Assembly: GCA_964449325.1 (NCBI GenBank) | Contig: CAYUYJ010000012.1 | Location: 1-64,000 of the forward strand | Source: RGIG3002 sp964449325 | Lineage (GTDB): Bacteria; Bacillota; Clostridia; Lachnospirales; Lachnospiraceae | Direction of reading: 5' to 3' | Length of the DNA: 64,000 bases | Shown: piece after piece, positions 59,060 to 64,000 of the stretch | How positions within the stretch are numbered: the stretch's first letter is position 1 | How the letters are laid out: each line of letters starts with the position of its first letter | Program-made: the position numbers and the translations under genes | The notes under the pieces: model-generated | Databases searched by the model: none | Seen by the model: the letters and a program-made list of their open reading frames with translations, nothing else | What the model was told of the DNA's origin: nothing

Positions 59060-59746
59060 ATGGGAAAGAAAGTTTTGGTAGTAGACGATGAAAAACTGAT
59101 TGTGAAGGGAATACGCTTCAGCTTAGAGCAGGACGGCATGGAAGTGGATTGTGCCTATGACGGGGAAGAAGCACTTCAGTATGCGAAGGATAAAGAATAC
59201 GATATTATTTTGCTGGATGTGATGCTTCCGAAATTGGGAGGCTTTGAAGTGTGCCAGCAGATTCGGGAATTTTCCAATGTACCGATTGTGATGCTTACAG
59301 CCAAGGGCGATGATATGGATAAAATTTTAGGACTGGAATACGGTGCCGATGATTATATCACAAAGCCTTTTAATATTCTTGAGGTAAAGGCGAGAATCAA
59401 AGCCATCATGAGACGGACTACCAGAAAGGAAACCACTGAACTTCCGAAAAATATTGAAAGTGGCGACATGAAATTAGACTGCGAAAGCAGAAGAGTATAT
59501 ATCAGCGGCAGAGAAGTGAATCTGACAGCCAAGGAGTTTGAACTATTGGAACTTTTGATTTTAAATCCGAACAAGGTTTACAGCAGGGAAGCATTGCTTA
59601 AGCTTGTATGGGGTGCAGATTATCCGGGAGATGTCAGAACGGTGGATGTACATATCCGAAGACTGCGTGAAAAGATTGAAACCAATCCCAGTGAACCGAA
59701 ATATGTGCACACCAAATGGGGTGTCGGATATTATTTTATGGCATGA
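59060..59746 (+). CDS. OmpR/PhoB-family response regulator
   Basis: This 228-residue regulator has a receiver domain (KVLVVDDEK, Asp53 in LLDVMLPKLGG, MLTAKGDD, and Lys in ITKPF) and a C-terminal winged helix (about 130-228: VNLTAKEFELLELLI, YPGDVRTVDVHIRRLREKI, VGYYF). I chose ATG 59060 after GGGAG; ATGs also exist at 59057 and 59048. It pairs with the histidine kinase 14 bp downstream. Confidence 0.93.
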   Translation: MGKKVLVVDDEKLIVKGIRFSLEQDGMEVDCAYDGEEALQYAKDKEYDIILLDVMLPKLGGFEVCQQIREFSNVPIVMLTAKGDDMDKILGLEYGADDYITKPFNILEVKARIKAIMRRTTRKETTELPKNIESGDMKLDCESRRVYISGREVNLTAKEFELLELLILNPNKVYSREALLKLVWGADYPGDVRTVDVHIRRLREKIETNPSEPKYVHTKWGVGYYFMA

Positions 59747-59760
59747 GAGGATTCAAATGA

Positions 59761-61242
59761 ATGTGGGATAAAAGCAGAGAAAAGGTAATCAGTATTTTTT
59801 CATGGAAGAGTCTGCGAACCAGAATTTTCCTGATTATTTTGGCGGCGGGAATTATTCCTAATATTGTTTTACGGTTCGGAATTCTGAATACCTATGAGGA
59901 CCGTGCGGTTTCCGTGCGGATTTCCGATGTACAGACACAGATGAAGATTATTGCGGATCATTTGCTGAACTATAATTATTTGCAGGATACTTCTTCCGAA
60001 GTGATTAATGCGGAGCTGGATCAGATTTCCAATCTGTATGATGGACGGGTGCTGATTATTAACAGTAATTTTAAGATTGTGAAGGACTCTTACGGAATCA
60101 GCGAAGGAAAAACTATGATTTCCGAAGAAGTAATCAAATGCTTTAAAGGGGAGAGTACGTCCAATTATGACAAGGGAAACGGTTATATTGAACTGACCAC
60201 TCCGATTATGCTTTCGGAAGACCATCCCGCAACGGTTGATAGTACGGATTCGGGGAAGTTGGGAAATATAAAGGGGGTTGTTCTGACCAGTGTATCGGCG
60301 GACAGTATTACAACCACCATGGGGATAATGGGAAGAAAGGCGATGATACTGGAAATCCTGATTAGTATCGTGATTTTAGGATTGGCAGCAGTGTTGTCTA
60401 CGATTCTGGTGCGTCCGTTTACCCATCTGATTGATGCAATTAAGGAAATTAAAGAGGGCTTTACCGAAGAATTGGTTTATGTACCGGATTATGTGGAGAC
60501 AGTACATATTGTGGAGGCCTTTAATCAGGTACTTAGCCGGATGCGCAGGCTGGACGATTCCAGACAGGAATTTGTGGCGAACGTTTCCCATGAATTGAAA
60601 ACCCCGATTACTTCGGTTAAGGTGCTTGCCGATTCCCTTCTTGCACAGGAAAATGTACCGGCGGAGTTGTATAAAGAATTTATGGAGGACATTGCAGCGG
60701 AAATTGACCGGGAAAATAAAATTATCAACGATTTGCTTGCTCTTGTAAAGATGGATAAGACAGCAGCGGATTTGAATATCAGTTTAGTGGATATTAATGA
60801 ATTGACGGAGATTATTTTAAAACGGCTGCGTCCCATTGCAAGAAAAAGGGATATTGAAGTAGTCTTTGAAAGCATTCGTCAGGTGAAGGCGGAAGTGGAT
60901 GAGGTGAAGATGACCCTGATTATTACGAATCTGGTGGAGAATGCCATTAAATACAATAAGGAGCAGGGTTCTGTCAAGGTGGTATTGGATGCGGATCACC
61001 AGTTTTTTATGCTACAGGTGAGTGATACGGGAATCGGAATTCCGGAGGAAGCCATGGAACATATTTATGAGCGGTTTTACCGGGTAGATAAATCCCACTC
61101 CAGAGAAATCGGCGGTACAGGACTGGGACTTGCCATTACAAGAAGTGCCGTACTGATGCACAGAGGTTCCATTAAACTGACCAGCGTGGAGAATGAGGGA
61201 ACGACCTTCCTTGTTAAAATTCCGCTGAATTATATCGCATAG
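59761..61242 (+). CDS. Sensor histidine kinase (PhoR/WalK-like)
   Basis: This 493-residue kinase has a membrane helix near 20-40, an extracytoplasmic domain (40-195), a second helix (198-220) and a HAMP-like linker. The HisKA domain has His277 in SHELKTPITSVK. The HATPase domain has NLVENAIKYNK, DTGIGIPEEA and GGTGLGLAITR. It phosphorylates the adjacent PhoB-type regulator. The ATG at 59761 lies 14 bp after the regulator's stop. The following GerMN gene begins 17 bp on, so the three form an operon. Confidence 0.94.
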   Translation: MWDKSREKVISIFSWKSLRTRIFLIILAAGIIPNIVLRFGILNTYEDRAVSVRISDVQTQMKIIADHLLNYNYLQDTSSEVINAELDQISNLYDGRVLIINSNFKIVKDSYGISEGKTMISEEVIKCFKGESTSNYDKGNGYIELTTPIMLSEDHPATVDSTDSGKLGNIKGVVLTSVSADSITTTMGIMGRKAMILEILISIVILGLAAVLSTILVRPFTHLIDAIKEIKEGFTEELVYVPDYVETVHIVEAFNQVLSRMRRLDDSRQEFVANVSHELKTPITSVKVLADSLLAQENVPAELYKEFMEDIAAEIDRENKIINDLLALVKMDKTAADLNISLVDINELTEIILKRLRPIARKRDIEVVFESIRQVKAEVDEVKMTLIITNLVENAIKYNKEQGSVKVVLDADHQFFMLQVSDTGIGIPEEAMEHIYERFYRVDKSHSREIGGTGLGLAITRSAVLMHRGSIKLTSVENEGTTFLVKIPLNYIA

Positions 61243-61259
61243 CAGAAGGAGATGCACGG

Positions 61260-62198
61260 GTGAAGGAACGAGTTATAAAAATAGTCGGTAATATTGCAAT
61301 ATGCCTGTTTGTGCTGCTTTTTCTGGGCGGATGTACTTCCGATGATGAGCCGGAAGCAGGAAAGGCATATCAGATATATTATGTAAACAAAGAACAGACC
61401 AAAGTCATTTGCAGTAAATATGTAACTGCTACAGAGGATATGCAGGGTATTTTGGAAGAATTATTGGAACAGTTGGCACAGATGCCGGAGAAACTGGAAT
61501 ATAATCCGCCTTTGGCGGGAAAATTTACTCTACTGGAATACACCGTGGAAAACGGAACCATTACTTTATCCTTTGACGATGCTTATAAGCAGCAGAGTGC
61601 CATTGAGGAAGTGCTGACAAGGGCAGCTATTGTGCGGACTTTGACGCAGATAGAAGGAATTGATTATGTTACAATGCAAGTGAGAGGCGAGCCTTTAACG
61701 GACAATCTGGGAAATGTGATTGGTGCCATGTCTGCGGATATGTTTATTGACAATGCAGGCAAAGAAATCAATGCTTATGAACAGGTGCGGTTACGGCTCT
61801 ATTTTGCCAATGAGGCAGGGGACAAGCTGATTGAAACAAGCAGAAAAGGAGTTTACAGCAGTAACATCTCCATGGAAAAGCTGATTGTAGAGCAATTAAT
61901 TAAAGGACCTAATGGAGAGGGGATTTATCCAACCATTAATCCGGCTACGAAAATTATCAGCGTGACGGTGAAGGATGGCACCTGTTATGTAAATCTGGAT
62001 GAAAACTTTTTAAAACAGACTACCGGAGTGAGTGCGGAAGTAACGATTTATTCCATCACCAATTCGCTTGTGGAGTTGTCGAATGTCAACAAAGTACAGA
62101 TTTCCGTAAACGGAGAAACAAATTATATGTTTTGTGAGAGCATCAGTCTTACAAAGAGTTTTGAAAGAAATTTAGATATTGTAGGAAGTGTGGAATAA
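61260..62198 (+). CDS. GerMN-domain lipoprotein
   Basis: This 312-residue protein starts with GTG. It has a lipoprotein signal (FLGGC, Cys near 24) and two GerMN-like domains, about 35-150 (YYVNKEQTKVICSKYVT, NGTITLSFDDAYK) and 170-300 (LRLYFANEAGDKLIE, EQLIKGPNGEGIYPTI, CYVNLDENFL). In Bacillus GerM helps septal peptidoglycan during sporulation. Beside a two-component system it may report on the envelope, like LpqB of Actinobacteria. That parallel is an inference from gene order. AGAAGGAG precedes the start. Confidence 0.85.
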   Translation: MKERVIKIVGNIAICLFVLLFLGGCTSDDEPEAGKAYQIYYVNKEQTKVICSKYVTATEDMQGILEELLEQLAQMPEKLEYNPPLAGKFTLLEYTVENGTITLSFDDAYKQQSAIEEVLTRAAIVRTLTQIEGIDYVTMQVRGEPLTDNLGNVIGAMSADMFIDNAGKEINAYEQVRLRLYFANEAGDKLIETSRKGVYSSNISMEKLIVEQLIKGPNGEGIYPTINPATKIISVTVKDGTCYVNLDENFLKQTTGVSAEVTIYSITNSLVELSNVNKVQISVNGETNYMFCESISLTKSFERNLDIVGSVE

Positions 62199-62213
62199 GA
62201 GGAGACAAAACCT

Positions 62214-64000
62214 ATGCGCAGACCATTAGCGATGTGCTGTCTGCTGTTTGTCATTTCTATCTTCACTTTTGTCAGTCTTGCGCCGCCGGAAACGGCGTCG
62301 CTTGAACGGGCAGAAGGCAAGACAGTATATCTTGCCGGAAGGGTTTATCAGAAGGAAAGTCGTCCGAGCCTGTCGGGGGAGGACAAAAGTATTCTTTATT
62401 TAAATCATATCGCTATTTCAAGCGAAAGTAATTCCTTTTTTGAAACAGACCGGAATATACAGGGTGTCCTGTGCTATTTGGAGGAGTCTGTACAGGTGCC
62501 GCTTGGGAGTACGGTAGCCGTACGGGGAAAAGTACAGCCGTTTATGCAGGCGACCAATCCGGGAGAATTTGACAGCAGAGAGTATTATCAGATTTTAAAA
62601 TTGGATTTTCGGCTGAAAAATGCCGAAGTCATAAAAATATCAGAAAACCACAATAAATTACAGGAGTTATTATATAAAATAAAAGAAAATTGCAGTATGA
62701 TTTTGGATAAGTTTTATAGCCGTACAGATGCGGGAATCATGAAAACTATTTTGCTGGGAGATAAAAGTGAACTGTCGGAAGTGGTGGAGGAGCAGTATAA
62801 GAGAAACGGCATTATTCATGTCATGGCGATTTCCGGATTGCATATCTCCATGCTGGGAATGGGATTGTACAAGTTGCTTAGAAGGACGGGAATGCCGATA
62901 GGGGCAGCAGGAATTTTGGCGGTGTTATTTATCGGCTGCTATGGGCTTATGACCGGAATGAAGGCTTCTGCCTGTCGTGCTATCATCATGTTTTTAATTA
63001 AAATAACAGCAGATATGATTGGAAGAACATATGATATGCTTACGGCACTTTCCGTAGCGGCGGTACTACTTTTGCTGGAACAACCGTTGTATGTACGGCA
63101 TGCGGGTTTTTTATTATCCTTTGGTGCCATTATCGGAATCGGTGTGGTGCTTCCGGTATTGCAGGAGCGAGCGCCGCAGAAAATATTGAAGGGAGTTCTT
63201 CCCGGTATTTCTATTTTTCTTGTTTCTTTTCCGATTCAAATTTCTTATTACTATCAATATCCGATGTATTCAATTTTCCTGAATCTGCTGATTGTTCCAT
63301 TAATGACACTTGTTATGATAAGCGGACTGGCAGTACTGGCTGCCGGTGCATTGTCGATTCCGGTTGCCGGGGCGGTTTGCGGAAAAGGGATGGCGGTTTT
63401 AGGACATCTGATTTTAGCCGTTTATTCTTTTGCATGCAGCGGAGCGGAAAATCTGCCGGGAGCGGTGCTTGTGACCGGAAAGCCGGAAGGGGTACGGATT
63501 GCGGTGTATTATGGACTACTGTTTTTATATTTGGTGCTGCCCTTTTGGGGAAAGCAGGAGGGTGGCAGGATAGGAAGCGGAATAGGGGACGGCACGGTGG
63601 TGTCAGAAAGCAGCAAAAGACGAGAACGGAGCGTGTGGAGGAAAATAACTCGACTGCTTTTACTTGTGGCGGGCTTTCTGGTGCTGCTTGTGCGGCTGCC
63701 TCATGGATTGGAAATGACTTTTCTGGATGTAGGACAGGGGGATTGTATTTATGTGCGAAGTGAAAACGGGCACAGTTATTTGTTTGATGGCGGTAGTACG
63801 GATAAATCCAAAGTCGGAAAATATCAGATAACGCCTTTCCTGAAAAGTAAGGGCGTAGGCAGTTTGGAAGCAGTTTTTGTTTCTCACGCAGATGTGGACC
63901 ATTATTCCGGTATTGAAGAGCTGTTGGAGAATGAGGAAACGGACAGAATACGGATTAAGCGGCTGGTATTGCCGGCGACGGTACAAAGTATGGAAGCGGA
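62214..64000 (+). CDS. comEC: ComEC/Rec2 DNA channel protein (3' end beyond window)
   Basis: The frame opens at ATG 62214 after AGAGGAG and stays open to the window's end, about 595 codons. An N-terminal DUF4131-like domain with a leading helix is followed by the competence domain (GDKSELSEVVEEQYKRNG, HVMAISGLHISMLG, MTGMKASACRAIIMF) with several membrane helices. From about residue 500 comes a metallo-beta-lactamase domain (TFLDVGQGDCIYVRS, LFDGGS, VSHADVDHYSG). ComEC moves single-stranded DNA across the membrane. Roughly the last 150-200 residues are missing only because the window ends. Confidence 0.93.
   Translation, partial: MRRPLAMCCLLFVISIFTFVSLAPPETASLERAEGKTVYLAGRVYQKESRPSLSGEDKSILYLNHIAISSESNSFFETDRNIQGVLCYLEESVQVPLGSTVAVRGKVQPFMQATNPGEFDSREYYQILKLDFRLKNAEVIKISENHNKLQELLYKIKENCSMILDKFYSRTDAGIMKTILLGDKSELSEVVEEQYKRNGIIHVMAISGLHISMLGMGLYKLLRRTGMPIGAAGILAVLFIGCYGLMTGMKASACRAIIMFLIKITADMIGRTYDMLTALSVAAVLLLLEQPLYVRHAGFLLSFGAIIGIGVVLPVLQERAPQKILKGVLPGISIFLVSFPIQISYYYQYPMYSIFLNLLIVPLMTLVMISGLAVLAAGALSIPVAGAVCGKGMAVLGHLILAVYSFACSGAENLPGAVLVTGKPEGVRIAVYYGLLFLYLVLPFWGKQEGGRIGSGIGDGTVVSESSKRRERSVWRKITRLLLLVAGFLVLLVRLPHGLEMTFLDVGQGDCIYVRSENGHSYLFDGGSTDKSKVGKYQITPFLKSKGVGSLEAVFVSHADVDHYSGIEELLENEETDRIRIKRLVLPATVQSMEA

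Noticed and set aside
63377..63763. Plus-strand 128-residue frame inside comEC
   Set aside because: It lies in another frame of comEC, whose own frame is continuous through this segment.

Overview
The window looks like a chromosomal segment of a spore-forming, low-GC Clostridia, most likely a Lachnospiraceae-type gut anaerobe. This is inferred from gene content and context, not from a database match. Supporting it are AGGAGG-type ribosome binding sites, a valine T-box leader, the spoIIAA-spoIIAB-sigF operon, scattered spoVA genes, a PadR/DUF1700/DUF4097 operon, type-2 argC with bifunctional argJ, and com genes. No tRNA, rRNA, CRISPR array, transposase or phage structural gene was seen.

Layout. 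0.1-2.4 kb: a PadR envelope-stress-type operon behind a TTGACA/TATATT promoter with an AT palindrome. 2.4-5.0 kb (minus strand): an ECF vitamin transporter S component with a pyridoxal-type kinase, then a cysteine hydrolase and an HxlR regulator. 5.2-7.0 kb: a hybrid sensor kinase. 7.1-10.2 kb: T-box and valS. 10.2-14.6 kb: a FapA/DUF342 protein, folC, a 48-residue protein and a zinc-ribbon/TPR membrane protein. 14.6-17.1 kb: a 21-bp-arm palindrome, spoIIAA-spoIIAB-sigF and a HAD phosphatase. 17.3-19.4 kb: an EEATT-repeat lipoprotein and spoVAB-spoVAA-spoVAC. 19.5-33.6 kb: an unusual eight-gene co-directional island. 33.6-42.4 kb: a YczE-type membrane protein, a cytoplasmic GH9 glycosidase, a CapA lipoprotein, a GT-C-like membrane protein, a UGM-like flavoprotein, RidA, a shikimate-kinase-like protein and a lone spoVAE. 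43.3-47.5 kb: a very large secreted LRR/InlB-repeat protein. 47.7-49.6 kb: DegV, a LytTR regulator and a DUF1294 protein. 49.7-57.6 kb: arginine biosynthesis (argG divergent from argC-GNAT-argJ-argB-argD) with a translationally overlapping solute-binding protein. 57.7-64 kb: a small DMT transporter, ComEA, a PhoB-type two-component system, a GerMN lipoprotein and the 5' part of comEC, which runs off the window.

The most interesting region is 19.5-33.6 kb. It encodes, in order: a soluble protein joining a MotA-loop-like segment to a FliG_C-like domain; a giant fusion of a hybrid-binding (viroplasmin-type) domain, a ClpA-type AAA, a receiver-like domain, an FtsH-type AAA and an M41 protease; two paralogous Hsp70-like proteins with eroded phosphate loops; a viroplasmin-type RNase H with all four candidate catalytic carboxylates; a triple CbxX/SpoVK-type AAA protein; a Sel1-repeat protein with a degenerate J-like N-terminus; and a small unknown protein. 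The spacing is operon-like. I cannot match this combination to a named system. I propose it as an undescribed multi-ATPase/chaperone/protease assembly, possibly one that senses RNA:DNA hybrids. It sits directly after spoVAC where spoVAD would be expected, while spoVAE lies alone about 23 kb downstream and no spoVAD is present in the window.
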